From: Streptomyces sp. NRRL S-87
GTDB taxonomy: Bacteria; Actinomycetota; Actinomycetes; Streptomycetales; Streptomycetaceae
NCBI RefSeq assembly: GCF_000719335.1
Contig: NZ_JOGB01000043.1
Span: 1 to 60,156 of the forward strand
DNA: 60,156 nt
Reading direction: 5' to 3'
The notes under the pieces were generated by a model. It was given only the letters and a program-made list of their open reading frames with translations. It made no database searches and was not told where the DNA came from. Shown piece by piece: positions 1 to 7,758 of the stretch. Positions within the stretch are counted from its first letter, which is position 1. Each line of letters begins with the position of its first letter. The translations under genes were made by a program, and so were the position numbers.

Positions 1-52
1 GGCCTGCCGCTGGGGGCACCTCCCAGCGGTAGCTGGGGGAGGCCTGCAGGCC
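1..52. repeat. Interspersed palindromic repeat at left edge
   Basis: The first 50 bases contain CTGGGGGCACCTCCCAG, which can form a hairpin, followed by a second AGCTGGGGGAGG and a GCCTGCAGGC palindrome. This resembles a short intergenic palindrome found repeatedly in Streptomyces genomes, recalled from general knowledge and not searched. It may be cut by the window edge. No second copy was noticed in this window. Confidence 0.6.
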
Positions 53-67
53 ATGACGGGTCAAGAG

Positions 68-187
68 GCGAGGGGACCCACACACCACGGGACGGCCCCA
101 CGAAGCGAGGGGACCCATAAACCACCGGACGGCCCCACGAAGCGAGGGGACCCACAAACCACCGGACGGCCCAACGAAGCGAGAGCC
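68..187. repeat. 37-bp tandem repeat, about three copies
   Basis: Copies begin at 91, 128 and 165, with a degenerate partial copy from 68. The unit starts GACGGCCCCACGAAGCGAGG and ends near ACCACCG. Copies 1 and 2 differ at one position, and the third breaks off after about 23 bases. The repeat lies upstream of the GlnX-like operon. Reading frames cross it on both strands, but they look like repeat artefacts. From the end of the repeat to the start codon at 367 I see no convincing promoter. Confidence 0.8.
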
Positions 188-366
188 ACCCCCACCCGGC
201 CCCGGACGGGACCACTCGGCCCGCGACGGAACCACCCCGCCCCGGAAGGCGTCATCCAGGAGGGCGTCATCCACCAGGGAAGGGCCCGGCAGACCGTACA
301 AGATCCAGCCATCGTGCTGTGCTTGTCGGCCACTGCGGCCATACTTCCCCCGGAGGGGGAGGTCAG

Positions 367-1737
367 GTGACACACGCAACGAGCACGCTCGCGCCCCGCG
401 GCGGGAGCGCGGCCGCGCCGCCGCCCGGCCGCGGCAGTGCGTTCGCCGAGGGCGCGGCCCGGCTGCGCGCCGCCGCCGTGACCGAGCCGGGACGGCTGCG
501 GATCATCGGGGCGCTGCTGGCCGTGCTGATCGTGTTCTTCGGAGCGGTCACGGCCTGGCAGGTGGCCGACCGGGCGGCGGCCGCCGAGGACGTGGTAGGC
601 CGCAGCCAGCCGCTGAGCGCCGACGCCGCCAGCATCTACCGCTCCCTCGCGGACGCCGACACGGCCTCCTCCAGCGGCTTCCTGGCCGGCAGCAAGGAGA
701 GCCGCGAGGTCCGCGCCCGGTACGAGAAGGACATCGCCAACGCCTCCCGGCTGCTGGTGAAGGCCGCCGCGAACGCCGGCCGCTCCGCCGAGTCCGCCCG
801 CCAGATCGGCGTGCTCGGCGAGGAGCTGCCCCGCTACACCGGCCTGATCGAGCAGGCCCGCGCCAACAACCGGCAGGGCCTCCCCCTGGGCGGCGCCTAC
901 CTCCGCTACGCCAACGAGCGCATGAGCACACGCCTGCTGCCCGCCGCCCAGCGGCTGTACGAGGTCGAGACCGGCCACCTGTACGAGGACTACGGCGCCG
1001 CGGGCTCGCACCCGCTGACCGCCCTGGCGGCCGGCCTGGCCGCGCTCGGCGCGCTCGGGTGGGCGCAGCGGCGCACGTACCGGCGCACCCACCGCGTCTT
1101 CAACCACGGCCTGCTCGCCGCCACGGCCGCCTCGACGGTGGTCCTGCTGTGGCTGACCGTGGGCCACCTCGTGGCGCACAGCGACCTCGCGGACTCGCGC
1201 GTGCACGGCCAGGAGTCGCTGAAGGTGCTCAACGACGCCCGGATCAGCTCGCTGCAGGCGCGGGCGAACGAGAACCTGACGCTGGTCGCGCGGGGGGCCG
1301 TCCTGGCCACGGACAAGAAGTCGGACAAGTACGACACGGACTTCAAGGCGAACATGGCGGCCCTCGACCAGGGCCTCGCCGAGGCCGCCCGGCGGGCCGA
1401 CGACGCGGCGGGCGGGGACCCGGTCGCCCGCGCGCAGGCGGGCGTACGGGCGTGGCAGGCGCGGCACTCGGCCGCCCGGGCCACCGACGAGAAGGGCGAC
1501 TACGAAGGGGCGCTGGTCCAGGTCATCGACGGGCGCGACAGCACGGGCGCGGCGTTCGACCAGGTGGACGCGTCGCTGGAGCAGGCCCTGGCGCACGAGC
1601 AGCGGCAGTTCGCCCGGTCCGCCCGGGACGCCCTCGGCGCGCTCACGGGGCTCGCCGCGGGCGCGTCGGTGCTCGCGGGGCTGGGCGCCGCGGCCGCCCT
1701 CATCGGCGTGGGACGCCGACTCTCGGAGTACAGGTGA
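367..1737 (+). CDS. glnX: GlnX-like four-TM membrane sensor, first gene of the PknG operon
   Basis: Predicted 456-aa membrane protein. Hydrophobic segments lie at about residues 44-66, 215-232, 248-270 and 424-447, giving four membrane spans with two long extracytoplasmic stretches of helical, Ala/Glu/Arg-rich sequence. A frame extends upstream to 319, but the GTG at 367 follows a strong purine-rich site (GGAGG, then TCAG), so it is preferred. The stop overlaps the start of the GlnH-like gene by 4 nt, implying translational coupling. In mycobacteria and corynebacteria the order glnX-glnH-pknG is conserved, and GlnX passes an amino-acid signal from GlnH to PknG. Order, length and topology match that family. 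The assignment rests mainly on context, because the sequence itself has no diagnostic motif I can name. Confidence 0.78.
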   Translation: MTHATSTLAPRGGSAAAPPPGRGSAFAEGAARLRAAAVTEPGRLRIIGALLAVLIVFFGAVTAWQVADRAAAAEDVVGRSQPLSADAASIYRSLADADTASSSGFLAGSKESREVRARYEKDIANASRLLVKAAANAGRSAESARQIGVLGEELPRYTGLIEQARANNRQGLPLGGAYLRYANERMSTRLLPAAQRLYEVETGHLYEDYGAAGSHPLTALAAGLAALGALGWAQRRTYRRTHRVFNHGLLAATAASTVVLLWLTVGHLVAHSDLADSRVHGQESLKVLNDARISSLQARANENLTLVARGAVLATDKKSDKYDTDFKANMAALDQGLAEAARRADDAAGGDPVARAQAGVRAWQARHSAARATDEKGDYEGALVQVIDGRDSTGAAFDQVDASLEQALAHEQRQFARSARDALGALTGLAAGASVLAGLGAAAALIGVGRRLSEYR

Positions 1738-2909
1738 GGACACGCGTGAACCGGATACGAAGCGGAGTGCGGGCGGTGGCAGGCACCGAGGCACGGCCCC
1801 GGGCGCACACCGAGGCGGGCACCGAGGCGGGCGCCCGGGCGCACACCGTGGCGGGCACCACGGCACGCACCGGGGCGCACGCCGAGGCGCAGACCCCGGC
1901 GCGGACCGACGGGCGGGCCCGCGGCTGGGGCGGGGTGGCCGCGATGGCCGCCGCGTGCGCGCTGACGGCCGCCCTGGTCCTCGTACCGCTCTCCCGGCAC
2001 TCCGGCCACCCGGACGCGACGGCGGGCGCCGCGCGCGCGGCAGCCGCCGGGCCCGCCGTTCCCGCGGCCGTCGGCGCGGTCGACGCGGCGGGCGCGGAGA
2101 CCTGCGAGGACCCCGAGGCGAGCCTGCGGCCCGCCACCGCCGACGGACCGGCGATCGCCCGCATCAAGGCGGCCGGGAAGCTCGTCGCCGGCATCGACCA
2201 GAACAGCTACCGCTGGGGTTACCGCAACCCCGTCACGGGGCGCCTGGAGGGCTTCGACATCGACCTGGTCCGGGCGATCGCGAAGGACATCCTGGGCGAC
2301 CCGGACGCCGTCATCTACCGCGCCATCCCCACCAACCAGCGCATCCCCGCGCTGCAGGAGGGCCGGGTGGACGTGGTCGTGCGCACCATGACGATCAACT
2401 GCAGGCGGCTGGCGGACGTGGCGTTCTCGACGGCGTACTTCGAGACCGGGCCGCAGGTGCTGGTGCCCCGCACCGCCACCGACATCACGGGCTACGACTC
2501 CTCCCTCAAGGGGCACCGGATCTGCTCGGCGAGCGGCTCCACGGCCGAGGCGGCGCTGAAGGCGCAGTCGTTCGGGGCGGACATCTCCCTGACCGTGCCC
2601 AACCAGCTCGACTGCCTGGTGCGGCTCCAGCTGGGCGAGGTGGACGGCATGGTCACCGACAACGCGCTGGCCGCGGGCCTGGCCGCGCAGGACCCGTCGG
2701 TACGGCTGGTGGGCCGGCCGCTGGCGAAGGAGTTCTACGGCGTGGCCATGAACAAGGGTGCGAGCGATTTGGTGCGCCGGGTCAACAAGGTTCTGGAGGA
2801 CTATCGCCGGGGCGGGGACGGCAGCCCGTGGATGACGGCCTACCGTAACTGGCTGGAAGCGGACCTGCCCGGCATCGACGCGCCCCCGGCGCCGAAGTAC
2901 CGGGACTGA
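1734..2909 (+). CDS. glnH: GlnH-like amino-acid-binding protein (solute-binding family 3)
   Basis: Predicted 391-aa protein. The start is GTG at 1734, overlapping the upstream stop and preceded by GGAG; a second in-frame GTG lies at 1746. Residues 1-65 are low complexity with repeated Thr-Glu-Ala-Gly and His-Ala elements. A single hydrophobic segment lies at about 66-88. From about 142 to 385 comes a family 3 periplasmic-binding fold with phrases such as GFDIDLVRAIA, GRVDVVVRTMTI and GEVDGMVTDN. Mycobacterial GlnH is a lipoprotein binding Asp, Glu and Gln. I see no lipobox Cys after the hydrophobic segment, so this homologue is probably held by an uncleaved N-terminal helix. Its role is likely ligand sensing rather than uptake, since no ABC permease or ATPase genes are nearby. 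Confidence 0.85.
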   Translation: MRTRVNRIRSGVRAVAGTEARPRAHTEAGTEAGARAHTVAGTTARTGAHAEAQTPARTDGRARGWGGVAAMAAACALTAALVLVPLSRHSGHPDATAGAARAAAAGPAVPAAVGAVDAAGAETCEDPEASLRPATADGPAIARIKAAGKLVAGIDQNSYRWGYRNPVTGRLEGFDIDLVRAIAKDILGDPDAVIYRAIPTNQRIPALQEGRVDVVVRTMTINCRRLADVAFSTAYFETGPQVLVPRTATDITGYDSSLKGHRICSASGSTAEAALKAQSFGADISLTVPNQLDCLVRLQLGEVDGMVTDNALAAGLAAQDPSVRLVGRPLAKEFYGVAMNKGASDLVRRVNKVLEDYRRGGDGSPWMTAYRNWLEADLPGIDAPPAPKYRD

Positions 2910-2955
2910 GCGGCGCATGCGCGCGGGGCCCGCGGGGCACGGCTGAGAACACGCG

Positions 2956-3013
2956 ACGACGGACGACGGACGACGAGCAACGAGCAACGAGCAACGAGCA
3001 ACGAGCAACGAAC
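2956..3013. repeat. 7-bp tandem repeat array
   Basis: Five perfect copies of ACGAGCA occupy 2973-3007. Just before them, from 2956, is a 7-bp-periodic run of ACGACGG, and a variant follows. The array fills most of the gap between the GlnH-like gene and the coiled-coil gene. It is noncoding in the likely gene model and could alter spacing or messenger structure within the operon. Confidence 0.8.
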
Positions 3014-3088
3014 GGCGGAGAGCACCGGCAGACGGCAACAAGCGGACGAACACCGGCAATCGGCACTGGAACGGCAGAAAGGGCGGCA

Positions 3089-4429
3089 ATGGGCGGCACG
3101 GGAACCTGGCCCGGCTCCGGCTCCGGCTCCGGCAGTGGGCCCGGCTCCGGCCACCCCGGCGGCGGCCTCCCGCCCCGCCCCATGGACCGGGACGAGGTCG
3201 ACCGCGCGCTGGCCCGGCTGGCCGCGGAGCACGAGGCGGTGGAGACGTCGCTGCTGGCCCTCCAGGACCACGCCGGCCGCCGCCTGCTGGAGGGCGCCGA
3301 GCTGGCCGGCCTCACCAAGGAGCGGTGGGTCACCGCGGACGCCGCGATCACCCTCCTGTGGACGTACTTCGACGCCTACACCGCCGCGCTGCGCCAGGCC
3401 CGGGAGGTGCGGTCCCGGCGCCGCTGGCCCTCGCCCCAGGAGCTGGTCGAGCTGACCGAGCGGCTGCGCGGCCGCAGCGTGACCGTCCCCGGCGCGGGTA
3501 CCGCCGGGGCCGGGTTGGCCGAACGCTTCAGCCTGGCCGAACTGGTGGCGCGGATGAACGAGCTCTATGCCGCCTCCCTCGACACCGTCGTCGCGGCGGA
3601 CGCCGTGTGGTCGGCGCTGCCCGCCCGCATCGACCTGCTGGCCGCCGAGCTCCGCCGGACCCGCTCCCTCGCCCATTCGGTCGGGGTGCGCCCCGGCGAG
3701 CACCCCTCCGGCGACGACCTGGAGGGCATCACCGCCGAGCTGACCGCCCTGCGCGCCGAGGTGATCGCCGACCCGCTGGGCTTCTGGCGGCCGGCCGCCG
3801 GCAGTTCGGCGCCGGGCGGCGGCCGCCCCGACACCGAGCGGTACGACCGTGCCGCCCGCGCGCTGGAGGACGTACGCCGGGAGATCGAGGCCGTGCTGCT
3901 CGTGCGCCAGGACGCCGAGCGGCGCCTGGTCAGCCTGCGCGACCTGCTCTCGCGGGCCGACCGCACGCTCGCGGAGGCGCGGACGGCGCGCGGTGAGGTG
4001 CTCGCGAAGATCGCGGCGTCCGAGGTGCCGGCGGTGAGCGGGCCGCCGACCGCGCTGCAGGAGCAGCTGGCGGCCGCCGCGGAGTACCGGCGGCACGCGC
4101 AGTGGCACCGGCTGTCGCCGCTGCTGGAGTCGCTGGAGCAGCGGGCGGAGGACGAACTGGAACGGGCCCGCGACTCGTTGACGGCGGTCACGGCCCCCCT
4201 GGCGGTGCGTGCGGAGCTGCGCGGGCGGCTGGACGCGTACAAGGCGAAGGTGGCCCGGCACGGGCTGGCGGAGGACCCGGTGCTGGTGGAGCGGTACGAC
4301 CAGGCCCGGCGGATGCTGTGGAGCGCGCCCTGCGACCTGCGGGCGGCCGAGGAGGCCGTGCTGCGCTACCAGCGGGCGGCGGCCGAGGTGCTGGTGCCGC
4401 GGCAGTACGAGCCGAGGGACGGCGAATGA
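3089..4429 (+). CDS. Coiled-coil protein of unknown function between glnH and pknG
   Basis: I do not recognise a named family. The 446-aa product starts at ATG 3089 behind AAGGGCGG. It has a Gly/Ser-Pro tail at residues 3-30, then almost entirely charged helical sequence rich in Ala, Arg, Glu and Leu with heptad-like spacing (for example residues 250-420), and no membrane segment or signal peptide. A later ATG at 3182 has no ribosome-binding site, so the longer form is kept. Its stop overlaps the pknG start by 4 nt (ATGA), so the two are probably co-translated. Placement between the GlnX/GlnH sensor and the kinase suggests a cytoplasmic adaptor or scaffold. This is inference from position only. 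The classic mycobacterial operon lacks this gene. Confidence 0.8.
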   Translation: MGGTGTWPGSGSGSGSGPGSGHPGGGLPPRPMDRDEVDRALARLAAEHEAVETSLLALQDHAGRRLLEGAELAGLTKERWVTADAAITLLWTYFDAYTAALRQAREVRSRRRWPSPQELVELTERLRGRSVTVPGAGTAGAGLAERFSLAELVARMNELYAASLDTVVAADAVWSALPARIDLLAAELRRTRSLAHSVGVRPGEHPSGDDLEGITAELTALRAEVIADPLGFWRPAAGSSAPGGGRPDTERYDRAARALEDVRREIEAVLLVRQDAERRLVSLRDLLSRADRTLAEARTARGEVLAKIAASEVPAVSGPPTALQEQLAAAAEYRRHAQWHRLSPLLESLEQRAEDELERARDSLTAVTAPLAVRAELRGRLDAYKAKVARHGLAEDPVLVERYDQARRMLWSAPCDLRAAEEAVLRYQRAAAEVLVPRQYEPRDGE

Positions 4430-7400
4430 GCGAGTACGGGGCGGCCTGGGCCGCGGGTCCCGACGGCTACGGCGCCGGCACCGACGGCCACGGAGCCGCC
4501 GCGGGCGCCCGCGGCTACGGGACCGCTGGCGGGTCGGGCGGGTACGCAGCCGGCGCCGACGGCTACGGGACCTCCGGCGGGCCGAGCGGGTACGCAGCCG
4601 CCGCGGGTCCCGACGGATACGGCGCCGCCGCGGAGCCCTGGCGTGCCGGGACGGCCGCGGTGGCGGGCGGCGCGTGCCGGCGGCCGGGCTGCCCGGGCGC
4701 GTACGAGGACATGGGCGGCGGCAGCCTGTACTGCGACACGTGCGGCCTCGCGCCGACGCCGGCGGCGGCACCGGCCGCTCCCCTGCCGGGGGTCGGACAG
4801 GGCCGCGCGTCGGCCTCCGGGCCCTTCGCGACGGGCACGCCGGGGGTTCCCGGGGCCGGGGCGTCAGGGGCGTCGGTCGAGGCGGCCGCGGCGGGTGCCG
4901 AGGAGGTCTCGTCCCTGCCCACCGGCGTGACCCGGGCGGGTCGGGGCGGCGGCCGCGGCTCCCGCGGATCCCAGGGCTCTCAGGGCTCTCAGGGCTCCCA
5001 CGGGTCTCATGGCTCCCACGGCTCCGGCCGTTCGGCCTCCTCCCCCTCGGCCCGGTCCTCCTCGCGGTCCGCGAGCTCGCGGCGCTCGGTCTCGGGCCGG
5101 CTCTCGCGTTCGCTGGCGGCTTCCGGTACGGGTTCCACCCGGTCGGTGTCGGTGCGCAGTTCGGGCTCGGCCTCCGGGCCGTCGGCGCGCGGCCGGCTCG
5201 GGGCGGGGCTGGTGACCGTGCCGGAGGTGCCGCGTCCGGACCCCGCCACGGCGGTGCTGGAGAACCCGGAGGTTCCCGAGCGGAAGCGTTTCTGCTCGCG
5301 CTGGGACTGCGGGGCGCCGGTGGGCCGGGCCCGTGGCGGCCGTCCCGGCCGCACCGAGGGCTTCTGCACCAAGTGCGGGCACCCGTACTCGTTCGTGCCG
5401 AAGCTGGGCCCCGGCGACGTGGTGCACGGCCAGTACGAGGTGGCCGGCTGCCTCGCGCACGGCGGCCTGGGCTGGGTGTACCTCGCGGTGGACCGCGCGG
5501 TCTCCGACCGGTGGGTGGTCCTCAAGGGCCTGCTGGACACCGGGGACCAGGACGCGATGGCCGCCGCGATCTCCGAACGGCGGTTCCTCGCGGAGATCGA
5601 GCACTCCAACATCGTGCGGATCTACAACTTCGTCGAGCACCTCGACCAGCGGACCGGCTCGCTGGACGGGTACATCGTCATGGAGTACGTCGGCGGCAAG
5701 TCGCTGAAGGAGATCGCCAACGCCCGCCGGCGGCCGGACGGCCGGCGCGACCCGCTGCCGGTCGAGCAGGCCTGCGCGTACGGGATCGAGGCCCTGGAGG
5801 CGCTCGGCCACCTGCACAGCCGCAACCTGCTGTACTGCGACTTCAAGGTCGACAACGCCATCCAGCAGGAGGACCAGCTCAAGCTCATCGACATGGGCGC
5901 GGTCCGGCGGATGGACGACGACGAGTCCGCGATCTACGGGACGGTCGGCTACCAGGCGCCGGAGGTGGCGGAGGCGGGCCCGTCGGTTGCCTCGGACCTG
6001 TACACGGTGGCCCGCACGCTCGCCGTCCTGACCTTCGACTTCCAGGGGTACACGAACGTCTTCGTCGACTCGCTGCCGGACCCCGAGCACATCGAGGTCT
6101 TCCGGACCTACGAGTCCTTCTACCGGCTGCTGGTGCGGGCCACGGACCCCGACCCCGCCCGCCGGTTCGCCTCCGCGCAGGAGATGGCCGACCAGCTGAC
6201 GGGCGTGCTGCGCGAGGTGGTGGCGCTGCAGACCGGCAGTCCGCGACCGCAGCTGTCGACGCTGTTCGGACCGGAGCTGCGGGTGCCGGACACGGAGCTG
6301 TTCGCGGAACGGGCCGCCGAGGTGTCGCTGTTGGGCGCCCGCGAGCCGGTCGCGCCCGGCGGCGTCCTGGAGCGGCTGCGCGCCCGGTTCGGCCGCGTGA
6401 CGGCTTCCGCGGGCCGCGGGACGGGCCCGGCCGCCGCCTCGGCGGCGGGCTCCCGCCCGCCCTCCGGGCCGGGTTCCGGTCCGGCCTCCGGACCGGCTTC
6501 CGCCACGGCCTCCGCACCGGCCTCCGCACCGTCGGCGGCCCGGGCCTGGGGGGCCCACCGGGCCGCGCCGGCGGGGGCGGTCTCGACGCTGGGGTCGGTC
6601 GCCACGCACGCCGCCGGGGCGCCCGGCGCACGGGGGTCCGCCGGGGCCCCGGGCGCCTCCGGACCGTGGTCCGGCGAGGGCCGGGTACCGCGCCAGGGTG
6701 GCGACCCCCGGCCGGCACCGCCCGCGGCCGGGGGCCACGCAGAGCCACCCACCGCACCCGCACCCACGCACGCGCACGCGCACGCCGCGACTCCGCCGGT
6801 GGCCGCGCCCGTGCACCCGGGACCGGCGCTCGGCCTGACCCCCGCCGACGCGGCCCGGCACGCCCTCGCGCTGCCGGTCCCGCTCGTGGACCCGGCCGAC
6901 CCCAACGCGGGCTTCCTGGCGGGCCTGATGGCCTCCGCGCCCGCCGAACTCGTCGGCGCCCTGGGCGCGGCGCCCGCCGACTCCGTCGAACTGCGGCTGC
7001 GCGAGGTGCGGGCCCGCCTGGAGCTGGGCGAACCAGGCCCGGCCGAGCGGCTGCTGGACCGGCTGGAGGACGAGCACCCGGACGACTGGCGGGTGGTCTG
7101 GGCGCGCGGGGTGAACGCGCTGGCCACCGGCGACGACGCGGCGGCCGCGCTGTCGTTCGACGCGGTCTACGACGCCTTCCCGGGCGAGCCGGCACCGAAG
7201 CTGGCGCTCGGTCTGTGCGCCGAGGTGCTCGGGCAGTTGGACAACGCCGCCGAGTACTACGGGCTGGTGTGGTGCACCGACCCGGGGTTCGTGAGCGCCG
7301 CGTTCGGGCTGGCCCGGGTGCAGTTGGCGAGCGGGGACCGGGCGGGCGCGGTGCGCACGCTGGAGTCCGTACCGGAGTCGTCCATCCACTGCACCGCGGC

Positions 7401-7758
7401 GCGGGTGGCGGCGGTCCGCGCGCGGCTGCGCGGGCGGTCGGCCCACGAGCCGCTGCTGGACGACCTGGACGCCGCGGCCGGGCAGGTGGCGGGGCTGGAG
7501 GGGTTCGGCCTCGACGCGGTCCGCCGTGAGCACCTGACGACCGAGGTACTGGGGTCCGCGCTGGACTGGGTACTGTCGGGTAGCCCGGGGGCGAACCCCG
7601 GGCGCACCTCGCTGTTGGGCAGTCAACTTGACGAGCGGGGGCTGCGGTTCGGCCTCGAGCGGTCGTTCCGGGTCCTGGCGCGGCTGGCGCAGCGCGGTGA
7701 GGAGAGGATCGAACTGGTGGAGCGGGCCAACCGCTTCCGTCCCCGGACGTGGGTGTGA
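4426..7758 (+). CDS. pknG: PknG-type serine/threonine protein kinase with zinc ribbons and TPR region
   Basis: Predicted 1110-aa soluble kinase, longer than mycobacterial PknG (about 750 aa) because of low-complexity segments. In order: Gly/Tyr-rich N-terminus; a zinc-ribbon-like cluster (C84, C89, C103, C106); a Ser-rich stretch near 175-235; a rubredoxin-type cluster (C290, C295, C314, C317); the kinase domain with ATP-binding lysine K367 (WVVLKG), catalytic loop YCDFKVDN (D472) and LIDMGAV in place of DFG (D489); a Pro/Ala-rich linker; and a TPR-like helical repeat region at about 825-1000. The rubredoxin-kinase-TPR order and the non-RD catalytic loop are the PknG hallmark. In relatives the kinase phosphorylates FHA proteins (GarA/OdhI) to control 2-oxoglutarate and glutamate metabolism. 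Here an FHA protein is encoded in the same operon. The start overlaps the upstream stop. Confidence 0.95.
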   Translation: MSEYGAAWAAGPDGYGAGTDGHGAAAGARGYGTAGGSGGYAAGADGYGTSGGPSGYAAAAGPDGYGAAAEPWRAGTAAVAGGACRRPGCPGAYEDMGGGSLYCDTCGLAPTPAAAPAAPLPGVGQGRASASGPFATGTPGVPGAGASGASVEAAAAGAEEVSSLPTGVTRAGRGGGRGSRGSQGSQGSQGSHGSHGSHGSGRSASSPSARSSSRSASSRRSVSGRLSRSLAASGTGSTRSVSVRSSGSASGPSARGRLGAGLVTVPEVPRPDPATAVLENPEVPERKRFCSRWDCGAPVGRARGGRPGRTEGFCTKCGHPYSFVPKLGPGDVVHGQYEVAGCLAHGGLGWVYLAVDRAVSDRWVVLKGLLDTGDQDAMAAAISERRFLAEIEHSNIVRIYNFVEHLDQRTGSLDGYIVMEYVGGKSLKEIANARRRPDGRRDPLPVEQACAYGIEALEALGHLHSRNLLYCDFKVDNAIQQEDQLKLIDMGAVRRMDDDESAIYGTVGYQAPEVAEAGPSVASDLYTVARTLAVLTFDFQGYTNVFVDSLPDPEHIEVFRTYESFYRLLVRATDPDPARRFASAQEMADQLTGVLREVVALQTGSPRPQLSTLFGPELRVPDTELFAERAAEVSLLGAREPVAPGGVLERLRARFGRVTASAGRGTGPAAASAAGSRPPSGPGSGPASGPASATASAPASAPSAARAWGAHRAAPAGAVSTLGSVATHAAGAPGARGSAGAPGASGPWSGEGRVPRQGGDPRPAPPAAGGHAEPPTAPAPTHAHAHAATPPVAAPVHPGPALGLTPADAARHALALPVPLVDPADPNAGFLAGLMASAPAELVGALGAAPADSVELRLREVRARLELGEPGPAERLLDRLEDEHPDDWRVVWARGVNALATGDDAAAALSFDAVYDAFPGEPAPKLALGLCAEVLGQLDNAAEYYGLVWCTDPGFVSAAFGLARVQLASGDRAGAVRTLESVPESSIHCTAARVAAVRARLRGRSAHEPLLDDLDAAAGQVAGLEGFGLDAVRREHLTTEVLGSALDWVLSGSPGANPGRTSLLGSQLDERGLRFGLERSFRVLARLAQRGEERIELVERANRFRPRTWV

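Noticed and set aside
68..187. Possible CRISPR array
   Set aside because: The 37-bp units are directly adjacent with no unique spacers, and no cas genes are near.
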